Source: Periplaneta americana (lineage: Eukaryota; Arthropoda; Insecta; Blattodea; Blattidae). From it: a stretch of 64,000 bases of DNA. Position 1 is the stretch's first letter; each line of letters begins with the position of its first letter. The DNA is taken from the NCBI RefSeq assembly GCF_040183065.1, contig NC_091125.1, forward strand, positions 117,414,121-117,478,120, given 5' to 3'. This document shows, piece by piece, positions 35,115-47,271 of the stretch. Position numbers and translations under genes: made by a program. The notes under the pieces are model-generated. The model was not told the origin of the DNA. It ran no database searches and saw only the letters and a program-made list of their open reading frames with translations.

Positions 35115-36640
35115 TGGGAGTATAGAGCAATATTCAGGTGAGTCATCTGCAGCTGACTTGTGTCAAACATTGTGTATATGGTTCTAGCTTCTTGGAAGTT
35201 TTCCATAATCAAGTATAAATTATAGTGCCTTGATAATGTTAGTCTGATTTCGTGTATTCCTCATTGGAGCAGGTATTTATTTTAGCAGGAAGCATAAGCG
35301 AGAAAAGGAAGTATTTTAAGTACTAATATGAGAAAAGAGTTCTAAGTCCTTTCCCTTAGTATATTCAAATTACAATTGCAAAATATGTCGCATAGGAGTT
35401 AAAATTAAATATAAATTAAGAAATTCTGTAGAAAAATTTTTACGAGTCAGTCTATTAATTTTTTCACCACCAATTGTTTCTAAGACTAAAAACCATTTCT
35501 TTCACGACAGTATTATAACAGATCACGTCACACAGGACTAATGTATTTTATCTTGCTACATAAAGTGTGCTTTGGCTGACAACAAATCATAATGATTGCA
35601 TAGCACAAAATTGCATCACCACATCACGCAGGACTGAATTTTCTCACGACATATGGTGTGCTTCTGCTAGCGACCATGAATAATGTAATGATAATGTTAG
35701 CAATAATTATGGCGATAATAGAATCAAATTAAAAGTATAATAGAAGTGTCTGCAAAAATTCTGTTAAATATGTTGTTTTCTAATGCCAGGCATTTAATTC
35801 TGTTAAATATAATGACTGTTGGAGGTCCATTAAATAGAGGGTTTACTGTACTTATAATTTTATCATGCATGACTGAGTAGCAATGAAATAATTACATGTT
35901 TAATTTTGTCTGAACAGTTTATTCCGGTATCTTGTGGAGCTGCTCAACTGGAGGATATCCATGACGATCTCGGCCTGCTGCAAGCAAGCACACTAGGGAC
36001 CATATAGCTTTGTAGCTCTTGCTAATCCACGAACTAGAGTCATAATATTTTTACAAATACAAAATGTGACATGTTAATTCTGCAGTCAATTCAAACGATC
36101 TTCCATCAGATGTAAGAGGAGTGCTAGTGTACTAATGTCTGTTTTGTTCCTACTTAAATTGCGACGACCCAATCATTCATTTGGAAACTGGGTCTTCCTT
36201 GTGCTATTTGTTCACAACCTCGAATTCAGGGGTTGTCTAGTACCAGGAAGTGATCTTGAGTTACCAAAAAGAATATAGTTTCTATGAATGATTTGGTCTT
36301 TCCTTGGTGTACATAAGTTTAGGTTAGTGTCTTTGTAATATTTTATCTCTGTTTTTAATGTTTAAAAATCGAATGTTAAATTTGTTAAATTTTACAAACG
36401 AATTGTTGAGTTTTTAGTTGTCTAACTTGTTCCGTCATTTGTGAGTAAAGTGGTAATGCACAAAGGTTTATTATCCAGTTTGTAGTTCTAACATTAGCTT
36501 TGCTTGTGCTTCGGTGAAATATTTTTCTACAAACTTAATATAACACTGGTATCTATTTAGCCGTAGAAAGAAAACCAGATCAGATTGTAATAAATGCAAT
36601 TTGTTTGTGTAACTTGACATAAATTTAAATCGAAAGAATA
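35115..36640 (+). other. Probable CD36 3' UTR with an intron
   Basis: A strong donor (ATTCAG|GTGAGT) lies 23 nt after the stop, at 35137/35138. A plausible acceptor (TCTGAACAG) ends at 35917. The next stretch, 35918-36008, is richer in G+C than its surroundings. A possible poly-A signal AATAAA sits near 36590. UTR limits are inferred. Confidence 0.5.
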
Positions 36641-39600
36641 TTAAATTAATTTTTAAAACAGAGTTTTAAGTAATGGAAATTATTTACAATGTGCATGTGA
36701 AAATACTTGGATAAATAAGATAATCTTTAATGCATGGTAATTGGGCAATATTCAAGGCATTAAGCCTTCAAAAGTAATTAAATCTAGGTTGGTTCTTGAG
36801 TATCTAGGGAACTTAATATCCTGGTAGATGGAAATTGAGTAAAACTGATCAGGGTACTTGAACACAGTAAATAAGCAATAACCGACAAAATGTAGAATCT
36901 CTTTAGACTCAGAGGAGAGAATGGCTGGGACAGTATGATATAATTAGTAGCATAGGAATGTTTACTTGCTCGAAATGTTAGTTTTTAATCTTCACCCCTA
37001 TGCCCCCATCTTCTCGGATTCTGATATTCTTTTATGAACATGTCGAGACAAAGCATCATATTGAGATTATAAATTCACTGTATTTAATAAGTTATTAAAA
37101 AATAATCGCCCTTGGTCATATTTGGACTTCGGATCCTATGGCTGACATATTAATACTGGATAGCGAAGATGACTGAATCGTCTAAAAAATATAATATTAA
37201 ATGGAGAATATTCTGTAAAAAGACTGAATCCAAATATTCGGTACCATCTCAACTAGTCGTTCTCTTGTGAACCAGGTCGCTCGTCCTCTGATCATGCGCA
37301 CTGTCTCCTTTCTGGGACTTGTGAAGTATCTATGTGACAACTTTTTTCTATGACTGTACATGTAAGTGAAGATTAAGAGTTAATGAGCATGCTTTAGTTA
37401 TTGATACTGTTCTCTTTTTGTGATTTCCGATATGGTAATGGTCACAGGAATTGTTGCGCAGTTCACATACTGAATTTTTGCTTGATTAATAGAAACTTTC
37501 ATTAGCACAGATCTTGTGATGAAAACCATGAACAGCAATGGTAACATTGAATGGCATTATTTTCATATTGTACTCAAGTGACAAAAAAAAATACACATTT
37601 GAAGGACATTGAACCCAAAATTATTGCAGATACCTGTTATTTCATATACTGTGTAAATATTTTTTATTTTGGCAATACCCAGAATTTCCACAAAAGTGTT
37701 AGTTTAGTTGGAAAATTTGATTAGAACAGCCAGCAACGATTTTAACAATAGTAGAACAGTAAATTGAATATAGCAGTGATAATTTATTCTGAATGATGTA
37801 CAAAGAGATAGCAATGTTCTTGTTTCTGCTTTAGAAATAAAGGGGGGAGAGATTTATGATCTCGACATATTATTTGCTGGTCTGAAATTTTATAATCTTC
37901 CTTCTGCATAAGATGGAGTAAATAATACATATCATTCGAAAGATAGTAGTTTTTGTATACGTATTTTCACAAATATGGTATAGGTAGATCCATTTACATA
38001 AACACCCTATCTGCCAGTAATATTTTGAACCTAACTCGTGATGTATATTAAAAATGGTCCAGATTTACTTCTGAAGTTATGTTCAACTTTTAAATGTAGA
38101 ACCAGTGTAGTATTAAGTATTTTCTTTTTCTACAAAGTGACCCTTTGAGCTTACCACTGGATTTATTAAACTCTTCCAACTCTCGTCATTCACTATCTAT
38201 CTTAAGGTCGATCTGACATACAGTTTGCAGTAGTCTTAAATGTGTGGAAAGTATAGCCTGAAACAATGAATTTTTATTTCTGAAACTTTCATCAAACCAT
38301 ATTGTGACACAAGTGTTACATGGGATCCTGTAGGAAGTTTGGAGTTAACATAATTCCTGAAAAAGAAATGGCAATTAGTAACTGGTATGTTTCATTCAAG
38401 TTAGTGTTTTTTTTTTTTTTTTTTTCATAAAAATCCGCAGAGATAATGGAGTGTCTGAGAGTCAATTGTATGATTGGTATTCAAAAATTTCTCAGAAAAT
38501 CATTTGTGCTAGAAGCACAATAGGTGTGATGCATCCTGAAAACCAAGATAGTTTAGATTTTAGTACAAAGTAAGAGTTTGTGGTTGAATGTTCAATTTTC
38601 TCCAAGACATTGACAAATGATGTTCAACTAATTACTTTACTTTAGAAAGTCAGTGTCTTTGGAATTAAAACAGAACCTGGCCAATTTAAATTGGATTTGG
38701 AAGGGGGGGAGGGGGAATAGGTTAAATTCTGTAGAGTATATATTTAATGCAATATTTTGAATTACTACAGCTGGCAGTTTTCTGTGCAGGTGATCATAAT
38801 GCTAGAGTAGGGAAAAAAAAAAGTTTCTTTAATGAATGTGCAATGGTAAGATGAAAGAAATAATTTAAGGTGGCTTATATGAAGTTAGTTTCAGTGCTGC
38901 AGTTAACTTTGCAAATTCTATAGAATTTCATGAGTATAATATAATGAAAATAAACATAACACTTTGTTGCAGAAAATATCAAATAAATATGACTGATTTT
39001 AGAATAAATAAGAGTGTAAATAAATTACAACAGGCGATGAATGTGCTATGTACACTGCAATGAAATGCAGTGGAAACCTAGTTTATTTTCTTATTATAAT
39101 GTTCTTAAATTTAAATAAATAATCCAATAGTGGTATAAAAAACAAATTCCTGATGTGTTGTCGGTGTTTTGAATTCATTTAATTATGATAACCCTGACTA
39201 AATAAGAGGTATGTGCACTTAATCGTGAAACTGGATTACAATTTACTAGCAGATGGTTCGTCACTATAGCAAGAGGCTCCAGCCATTTAGTATGTTTGTT
39301 TAATTTTGTCTATTTTTATGTAATGCACATATACCACTCCAGCTGTAAGCCGAAATTTTAACACTGATGACTTTTATGTAATTTTGTATTGATTGAAATT
39401 CATGCAAATGGCTTCAGTATAACTCCATTACTAATTTTTCTTGATAGGTAAGCAGTATTGTGAAGAGAGTGCACACTGAACTAACGATTTCTCCATATGT
39501 CTGGAACAGGGTGTTATAAGGCACTAAAAACTAGAAGAAAAAGGTTATGCAACGAGATACATATTTCTGAATATGATCATATGTGCCTTTATTTCTGAGT

Positions 39601-40640
39601 GCCATAACCATTTTGGAACCCTAAAGACTGGCTATAGTGTATCAAAACATTGTAACGAAAGTAAATGGCTATATAAGAATACTAACAGATGGTTTTCTCT
39701 ACTTACTCCGTATGATGTTATGAGTGTAAAAAAAGTTTTTATTTTTTGTTCAGCAGAATTTGAAATGGTTTTTGTGATCTTTCTTTCTCTCTCTCTCGTC
39801 TTGGTTAACATTTATGGCGTGTGATTGTTTAATGCGGCTGTTGTCCAGCTAGAAACGTTGTAGTGTGTCACATTGTTGTTGAAGGTATCTGTTCAAGGTT
39901 CTAGTATAAATTTTGAGCAGATAACTTCTTGGCTACAGAAATATTATGTCTATTCACGAAGTGTTTCATATTGTGTAAATAAATATTAACATGTGATACT
40001 TAGCATTGACGAAGGTAGCTACGTCTATATTGTACAGTCTTCTTGAATATGATTGTGAATATTAAAATAAATGAAATTGTAATATTTGATACACTATATT
40101 TATTTGTGTTTGACTTAATATGGTTGTAAATGCATAACATTAGTATCACCAGGAACCTAAATAGTTCAATAACAATTATTAAAAATTGTTTAATTATGAT
40201 TACATTTATTGTAACATATTCAATCCAAACCATACACAGACACATTCAGATATTATCAATAGTCTACTCTAAATATATAGGCTTATATTGAACTCTAGAA
40301 ATATCTTCATTGGTATATTGGAGAAAATAAAGGAATTGTTGTCCTGATCAACTTCAAACTTCCCATGAACAGCTTGATGGGCAACTCTCCTAGAGACTTG
40401 TTAAATTCAGGATACATTAATAGTCCTTGAGCAGTCTGAGTGCTGCTATTCTAGTCATTTCAATTTCATTACTACTGCCACTGCCAAATGATCATTTCAT
40501 TAATTCTAAATAACCTCTGTAGTTAAATAAACACTAATAACGTTATTGAACAAGTAATAACTCTTTACTTTGTTAATACAAGTGATGGGAGTGTATCCAA
40601 GAATGGAAAAATAAATTAAACATTCAACAAATGTATTCAC
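36641..40640. other. Intergenic, mostly unrecognised
   Basis: No exon supported. The only recognisable repeat is the MITE end at 37240-37346. Confidence 0.45.
37240..37346. repeat. Half copy of a Tc1-like MITE
   Basis: It contains CTTGTGAACCAGGTCGCTCG and TCCTCTGATCATGCGCACTG, and ends GACTGTACATG. It matches the right half of the complete element at 58460-58670, but no left end is present. Confidence 0.65.
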
Positions 40641-40682
40641 GACAAATTAAAACAATTAAACACAAATACAGTTCAGTTAACA

Positions 40683-40895
40683 ATGAATTTTATTTTTGAA
40701 CAAGACTCATTTCAAATTCATCAATGCGCAAAACACGTTAACAAAATTGGAATTATTTCTTCACCACTTTGTTTATTGTGCAACCTTCAGGAAGAAATGG
40801 ATCAGAAGCTTCAGCAATGTGCAGCTCTTCCCTCTAAACCCACTGTGAGAGAAATATTGGAGAGCAAGAGAGTTAATGACTTTGTCAAGAACTAA
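40683..40895 (+). pseudogene. LINE polyprotein C-terminal scrap
   Basis: A 70-codon frame contains C-L-L-C-N-L-Q-E-E-M-D-Q, like the cysteine motif after the RNase H region of some non-LTR retrotransposons. No reverse transcriptase domain remains. Confidence 0.55.
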
Positions 40896-42279
40896 GCATT
40901 AGTTAATGTCCTCTAGTTAGCCTATGCTCGTCATGTTTGTCATTGGACCCAAGATTTGGCTCTTTATGCCCCCTTATATGTAATGATTGTCGAAGTCCAG
41001 AGGTAGCCTAGTTAGCCTTCTTGAATCCAGCTCTGATATGTGGGCCATCCTGTCTCGGCCCCTGATAGAGCCAGTTCCTGTCCGCACTTAAGTAGCCTGA
41101 TGTGTTCCAAAGGCCCAGAACCCCAAGCTCTTCTTATATCAACATCAGAAACCCTTTCTACCACCAGGATTTCAATGTAGCCTGTTTTTACTATTTATTT
41201 ATTCTGGTGTAGTTAAGGCCATCAGGCCTTCTCTTCCACACCACCAGAAATACAAATACAATAATAGAAATAAAAAGAAAAAAAATCACTATAAACAAAT
41301 AAAGCCACACAAATACACACAAGTTGCAGTCACACGAACTTTAAATGAGTGATCAAGTATCGTAATTAATTGTATCCTAACTAATTAACATAAACAATAA
41401 ATTGCAATTTTAATCTAGAGTAAAAAAAAAAAAGTACTTCAAGCAGTACTTAAAAAGCATTACTATGGCAGATGATAGATGAAATGGGTCTACTGGAGAA
41501 TACGATACGGAACTTCATGGTTTTTTGGTACTTTGAGTTTTTTTGTAAGACTGAGAATTGGTGTTAGGTTAGGTTTGGTTTGTTAAGGCTTTTGGTATGC
41601 CTTGCATATATAATATTACGTCATCATTGCCATCTTTATTTCATCAGTGGGGTGCATTGAACTCTGTTTCACAACTGGAACAGACTCTAGTGGTCTTGCA
41701 TATGACAGGAGCTGAAGCAGACAAGGAAGGAGATACTTTAGTATCGCTGTCTGTCTGCAGCATGTTCTATGGAGTTTGTGTGGTTTTGTGCGAACTTAAA
41801 TTTACATTCTCAGATTTATTTTTTCCTCTAAATGAAGCTCAACTACTTAAAATAATTGAATGGTGACTGTGCATAGTATTTGGTTGCAACAACTTGCAAG
41901 ATAAAAGAATTAAAGAATTCCACATGCAAGTATACACTAGTAACTTAAATTAATTTTTTTTTTTTTTTTTAACTGATGGTGGGTACTTGACTGTTCGTCA
42001 TTCACCCAGTAACTTAAACTTATTGACGAGTTCATTCTGTTATTTAACATTTATATAGGCCTACACATTTGTACTACCGAATTTAATATTTTGGAACATT
42101 GTGTAAATTGAATCACTAATTGCATAGGAAAATATACAGAACCTATTTTGATACAGGTAAATATTTATTAGTCCTACTGCATAGCATTGATGTTTTACCA
42201 TGTCAAATTTTGTTAATGGACATTCTAAGATTAAATATACCTTTATATTATTTATATATTATCAAATAAACATGAACAA

Positions 42280-42281
<2 letters not shown>
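40896..42281. other. Intergenic, nothing recognised
   Basis: A dispersed-looking segment around 41205-41265 (AAGGCCATCAGGCCTTCTCT) resembles repeat sequence but has no defined ends. Poly-T runs occur at 41947-41970. Confidence 0.4.

Positions 42282-42330
<49 letters not shown>
42282..42330. repeat. Poly-T tract
   Basis: A run of about 49 T immediately left of a SINE. Confidence 0.9.
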
Positions 42331-42331
<1 letters not shown>

Positions 42332-42333
<2 letters not shown>

Positions 42334-42530
42334 TCCTGAGCCAGAGTTGAGCTCGGTTGATTCCCAGTTGGGATGATTATCTGAAGTTTTCCTCAACTGT
42401 AAGGCGAATGTCGGATAACCTATGGCGAATCCTCTGTCTTATCTCGCCAAATATCTTCTCCCTATCTCCCATTCCATCGATGCTAAATAACCGAGTAGTT
42501 TATACAGTGTCATTAAATAACCAAATTTAA
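42332..42530 (+). mobile_element. tRNA-related SINE, 3' part
   Basis: A weak B box (GGTTGATTCCC) is followed by TTTTCCTCAACTG, ATCTCGCCAAATATC and the tail GATGCTAAATAACC ... GTCATTAAATAACC, then a short A run. The tail matches those of the other SINEs in this window. Confidence 0.6.
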
Positions 42531-42607
42531 AAAAACTTGTTCTGAGTATAAATTTTTGTCATTTTCAAGAGCAAAAACTTCATAGCATAATTGGTATCAG
42601 TTTCACA

Positions 42608-45377
42608 CAGCCGCGGCCTGCAAGGTGAAGTGACTGAAGTGGCTCTTCACCTACATTTTAAAATTATAATCACAATAATTATGCATTTTCATTTTATCAT
42701 AGTTATAACCTGCTCACAAATCTCCTATCGCTATCTGAAAGACGAAAGCCTCGTGAAGTGTCTGGGTGTATCGCTGCACACTTTCCCTTTCGTGTCGCTT
42801 GCTGATACTCACCCCCTATATAATGTAAGAGTAGGTACTGGTTTTCAAGAAGAAACGCTTCTTTTTCCACATTTCTAGTACACAGGCCTGTTGTAGGTTG
42901 CCATGGTAACGAGCATTGACCCTCCAAGGATAGAAGAGCCGTTCCTTTGCCTATTCAAGGAATAAAGAAACAGGTTTCTAAACACCCCTCGCTTGTCCAA
43001 CCCGCCGAACCCCGACAAGGCGACAAGTGCAAACCCATTGTCAGTTTTATCCATTTCTTGGTGAGAGAAACAAGTTAATTTTGTATTTGTGTATTATTTA
43101 GTGATGTTCATAAGTGATTTTGCGAATGAATCCAGAAAACGATGTAGTGTGTAATTTATTAGAGACACCGTTTTCTCGTTGGCGCGAGGAAGATAAGAGA
43201 GACTTATTAGTGTTTAATCGCCCAACTCCGCGTTTATCAGTGTCTGTTAGAAAACAAAAAAAGTCCGGAAATTCTTATCAATTGCATTTTAAAAGTACCT
43301 GGTATGGGGAGTATACCTGGTTATGTGGCAGTGTTTTTCTACAAAAACTTTTCTGCTGGGCTTGCCTTTTATTAGGAGTGAAAAAGAACGTTTGGAATAA
43401 CGCGGGGTTTGGCGATTTTGCGAACTCAACTCGTGCATTTCACAAACATGGGGATTCGAGTGAGCATTTGAAGTGCGTATTGCAATTGAAACAAGTCGAA
43501 AGAAATTTGAACTCAATTCGTGATGTGTTACAGGAGTCGTCCTTATTGTGTATTAAAATATTTAATGAGAATGTTCGGTTAAACAGGAACTTTATGAAAG
43601 TTGTGGTTCAAGCCGTTATATATTTAGCGAAACAAGAGTTGCCATTTCGAGGACATGATGAACAAGTTTCGTCACATAACCGCGGTAATTTCAAAGAACT
43701 GCTCCAAACTTTGCTCTCCGTAAGTTCCGACGAAGTTAGAAATCAATACAATAAAATTAAATGTGTATTCAGCGGCGAGTCTAAGACAATACAGAACGAA
43801 CTAATTGAATGTATTTCAGACTACGTATGTAACCAAATCAAGAAAGAAGTGAAACTGATTTTTTTTCATTGCAAATTGACGATGCGATGGACGTTGGACA
43901 AAACTGTCAATGCTCTATAATAGTAAGATTCGTGACTTCACATGGTAAACTGGTAGAGCGTTTCTTAGGTTTTTATGACGTAAGTTCTGATCGGACTGCA
44001 CAAGCCCTGTTTGAACTAATAGACAGCATCTTAGGGCCTTTGAATTATCGTAATAAATTGATAGGACAGTGTTACGATGGCGCTAGTGTAATGTCAGGCC
44101 ACATAAATGGCCTACAGAAAAAAGTCAAAGATGAAGTTCCTCAAGCTATTTTCATTCACTGTCTAGCGCATCGTTTGAATTTAGTTCTGCAACAGAGTTG
44201 CAACAGTATTTCAAGTTGCCGAATTTTCTTTGCAAACTTAAGCGGAATTCCCACTTTCTTTCATCATTCAGGTAAACGTAACTACATTCTAAATTCGATA
44301 GTTGGAAGGCGAATTCCAACAGCTGTGGAAACGAGGTGGACATCGAACTCCAAAATACTCAAAACAGTAGTAGACAATTGGGACGGTTTAAAAGAGGTTT
44401 TTGAAGAAATAAAAATAAATCCTGGAACTGATAGTACTTCCATCCGTCAATGCGGAGGGTTCTTGAATGACATGAATGACTTTGAATTCAGTTTTTTGGC
44501 TCTGGTTTTTTATGACATATTCAGTCTAACTGATGTTTTGTATGATGTTCTGCAAAAGAAATGTTTAGATATAAGTTACTGTGCAGCTAAAATTCGAAGT
44601 ACTTACGATTTGATTAATAGTAAAAGAAATGAAGAATACTGCAACAAAATATTTCGTAATGCAAAAGTGAGAAGTAACTGCAACCATAAAAGACAGCATG
44701 CCCAATTATCCAATGAAGACATTTTCTTCAAATACAAGTCATTGTTTTACGAGATAGCAGACAATATTGTCACAAATTAATACTAGATTTTATGACTTGA
44801 ACAAAATATCATTTCTAAGTTTGTAGATACAACAAAATTTAAAGACTATTCTAAAGAATTTCCATCAGGTGCTTTGCAGAACTTGATCGAGTGCTACCCA
44901 TCCATATTTAAAAAAAATCAACGTTTACAAAATGAACTTGAACTTCTTTATGGTGATAGCAATTACGGTGGCGTTAACGCTTTGAAAGCATTGGAGATGT
45001 TACGTCAGAGTGATGTTCATCAAGACGTATTCCAGGAAGCGTATAAGTTGTTTTCACTTGTAGTGTCTTTGCCATCCACCAGTGTGTCCGTAGAAAGAAG
45101 TTTTTCGTGTCTAAAGAGAATAAAAACTTATTTGCGGAATACAATTTCCCAGCAGCCTTTGTCCTCCTTGGCCAACATTTCTATTCATAGAGAACTTCTT
45201 TCGGAACTTGAAGGAAAGCCCAGCTTTTTAGACGACATCATTGACAAATTCGCAGCCCTGAAGAACAGGAGAATAGACCTACTCTACAAGAGATAAGGTA
45301 AGATAGAAAAAATATTGTTTCTTGTCACATACAGTTGTCAGCACTTCACTTGTCTTCTGAATCACGGGCCGCCCCTG
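42608..45377 (+). mobile_element. ZMYM1-like hAT transposon
   Basis: Ends are CAGCCGCGGCCTG on the left and, reverse-complemented, CAGGGGCGGCCCG on the right. They are flanked by an 8-bp target duplication with one mismatch: GTTTCACA (42600-42607) and GTTTCACG (45378-45385). The element is 2770 bp and contains one transposase gene on the + strand, broken by frameshifts. Confidence 0.88.
43114..45296 (+). pseudogene. hAT transposase, ZMYM1-like, frameshifted
   Basis: Three open blocks in different frames form one protein. Block 1 (43114-43860) has a TTF/zinc-finger-like region (F-C-W-A-C-L-L-L, then F-H-K-H-G-D-S-S-E-H) and L-P-F-R-G-H-D-E. Block 2 (about 43869-44780) has the catalytic-domain start S-L-Q-I-D-D-A-M-D, then G-Q-C-Y-D-G-A-S-V-M-S-G and H-C-L-A-H-R-L-N-L-V-L. 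Block 3 (about 44840-45296) has the dimerisation motif S-V-S-V-E-R-S-F-S-C-L-K-R-I-K. The first shift falls in a run of eight T at 43859-43866. Two more lie between 44775 and 44830. It is nearly full length, so probably a fairly recent death or a sequencing error in homopolymers. Confidence 0.85.
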
Positions 45378-45574
45378 GTTTCACGTTAAAATAAAATATA
45401 TTAGCAAGCAAAACAGTAGCCTATATGTTAATGGATGCTAATATAAATAGTAATATCACGCATTTTTCTCATTGTAGTAGTTATTTATGAAGGTTTCAAA
45501 AACAAGTTGAAAATGATAGATTGAAAGAGATCAACTCTCTGATACAGCAGGAGGGTAATAAAGCTATTAATCTG

Positions 45575-45576
<2 letters not shown>

Positions 45577-45624
<48 letters not shown>
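45577..45624. repeat. AT dinucleotide microsatellite
   Basis: About 24 AT repeats. Confidence 0.95.
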
Positions 45625-45626
<2 letters not shown>

Positions 45627-45879
45627 CAAAATGTAAGAAGATAATTTTGATTGCAGAAGGTTAAAGGAGGGTCAATGACTTTAAAATTCCTTTCGATATA
45701 AAGCAAAAACGCGTATCATAAATCAGGTTAGAGGTTTCCAAGCTTTTAAATAAAGTTAATAACTTCAAAATTACATTTTATTCATATCTAACGTCATCAA
45801 CGTAGTATAGGCTACTCCATTTTATTTCACCGAGTGCAGTTCGGTGGCTCCTTTGAACACCAACTTACAGATTTAGAGT

Positions 45880-45907
45880 CAAGAGGAGTAGAATTCTACT
45901 CCTCTTG
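45880..45907. repeat. Perfect 28-bp palindrome
   Basis: Half-site CAAGAGGAGTAGAA is followed directly by its exact reverse complement, with no spacer. It lies about 30 bp left of the P-like element. Confidence 0.95.
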
Positions 45908-46172
45908 TTTAGAGTTCTATGGTGGAATGGAATATAGCCACAGTCTACTATATACAGTCGCGAAGCTTGAGGTGTTTTTTTTGCAAATCTCGTGATAAAG
46001 CGCTCCAAGCGGTTAGCAACTAGAAACAATAGACTGTCCATGGTCGACTTTGGACTGTGTCGTATTTCTATCGCGTGCTAGCTCGTTGCATATTTCACAT
46101 TGACGCTTGTAAAATGTTCGTTATTGGTTGTAATGAAAATGTTAATGGCTAAAATATAATTGGAATAATAAT

Positions 46173-46319
46173 ATGGGACAAGGAGGAGACGTTTGTAGTG
46201 CTATAAATTGTAGCAACAGTAAGAGAAAGAGGCCAGAGTTATCCTTTTTCCGATTTCAGAGAGATTCAGAAAGGTTCCTGGGTTTCCACAAGAATGCTGT
46301 GCAGAAACAAAACTGTTAA
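46173..46319 (+). pseudogene. THAP-domain N-terminal fragment
   Basis: A 48-codon frame starts M-G-Q-G-G-D-V-C, followed by C-x4-C spacing (C-S-A-I-N-C) and L-S-F-F-R-F. This is the beginning of a C2CH THAP zinc finger as used by P-type transposases. The second half with the invariant Trp and the C-H pair is missing, so it should not fold as a working finger. A downstream exon was not found. Confidence 0.65.
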
Positions 46320-46456
46320 TTTTGAAGTTATTTGTGACTGTTAGAATACATTATATCCTTAAATTTCACAATGAAATGTTTCAGTTTAACCGATAGGACA
46401 TTAGATACCGGTTAAAGTTCTGTCACTTAGGCTGCTAAATTTCCAGAGAAATAAAG

Positions 46457-46785
46457 GTTAGGTCTACTTTTTTTTTTCAGAGGATATGTTTTTAATTGTA
46501 GCTATTAATTTTGTTATTATTTTTATGTGTTATTTTACTAAAGACGTAGAAAAATTAAGTTTGTTTTAATGAAATTTATTGATCACGTTTTATTTTCAAT
46601 TCTGGTGGGATTGTTATTGCTTAGGCCTACTTTTTTGTCAAAGGATATGTTTTTAATTATAGCTGTTAATTTTGTTGTTATTTTTATTTGTTGCTTTACT
46701 AGAGACGTAGAAAAAATCTGTTACAATAAAATTTATTGATCACGTTTTATTTCCAATTCTGGTGTGATTATTATTGCTTAACCTC
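46457..46785. repeat. Tandem duplication inside the P-like element
   Basis: Two copies of about 160 bp (46457-46623, 46624-46785). Each runs from GG(T/C)CTACTTTTTT through GGATATGTTTTTAATT and TTTATTGATCACGTTTTATT to TTATTGCTTA, diverged by roughly a tenth. Confidence 0.8.
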
Positions 46786-47271
46786 ATCCCACTTTGTTAA
46801 CTACGTAAGCCTACACTACAAGTACCGGTACACGTAAGTTACTCCATTAATTCATATTTCAATTATTATTTTTGTAAAGGGAAATGCAAATTAATATTTA
46901 TTGGTTTCATAGTTGATTATCGCTATAATCTTGAATGAGTGAAGCTATTATAGTAAATTTCAGTTCGTTTTGCACAAACAAAAATTATATTAACTTATTT
47001 CTTGCAGTTATCTTCGAGTTTATGGTGGAATTTAATATACTTCATTAAAATAATAAATTAACTTTATGCATTTAATATTTCAATAATGGAAGGAAGGTGT
47101 TAATTTTTCCAAAAGAACACAACGAAAGTGTAACATATTTTGTCGTCTGCTAGGAGAGAGATCTGCGATGATGAGGCGATAGTAGCGATCCTAGTGGTGG
47201 GCAACTACCCATGTTTGCATTTTTACTACATATTGAGCTTCGCGACTGTATATAGTAGACTGTGATATAGC

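Larger units (their letters stand above)
45939..47264 (+). mobile_element. P-element-like transposon with THAP remnant
   Basis: Ends are CACAGTCTACTATATACAGT followed by CGCGAAGCT, repeated in inverted form on the right (about 29 bp identical). They are flanked by ATATAGC at 45932-45938 and 47265-47271, consistent with the 8-bp duplications of P-type elements if one base has changed. The element is 1326 bp and holds a truncated THAP ORF plus an internal tandem duplication. It is non-autonomous. Confidence 0.75.

Noticed and set aside
43114..44780. Two host genes of 268 and 303 codons
   Set aside because: They are consecutive blocks of one frameshifted hAT transposase inside defined terminal repeats.
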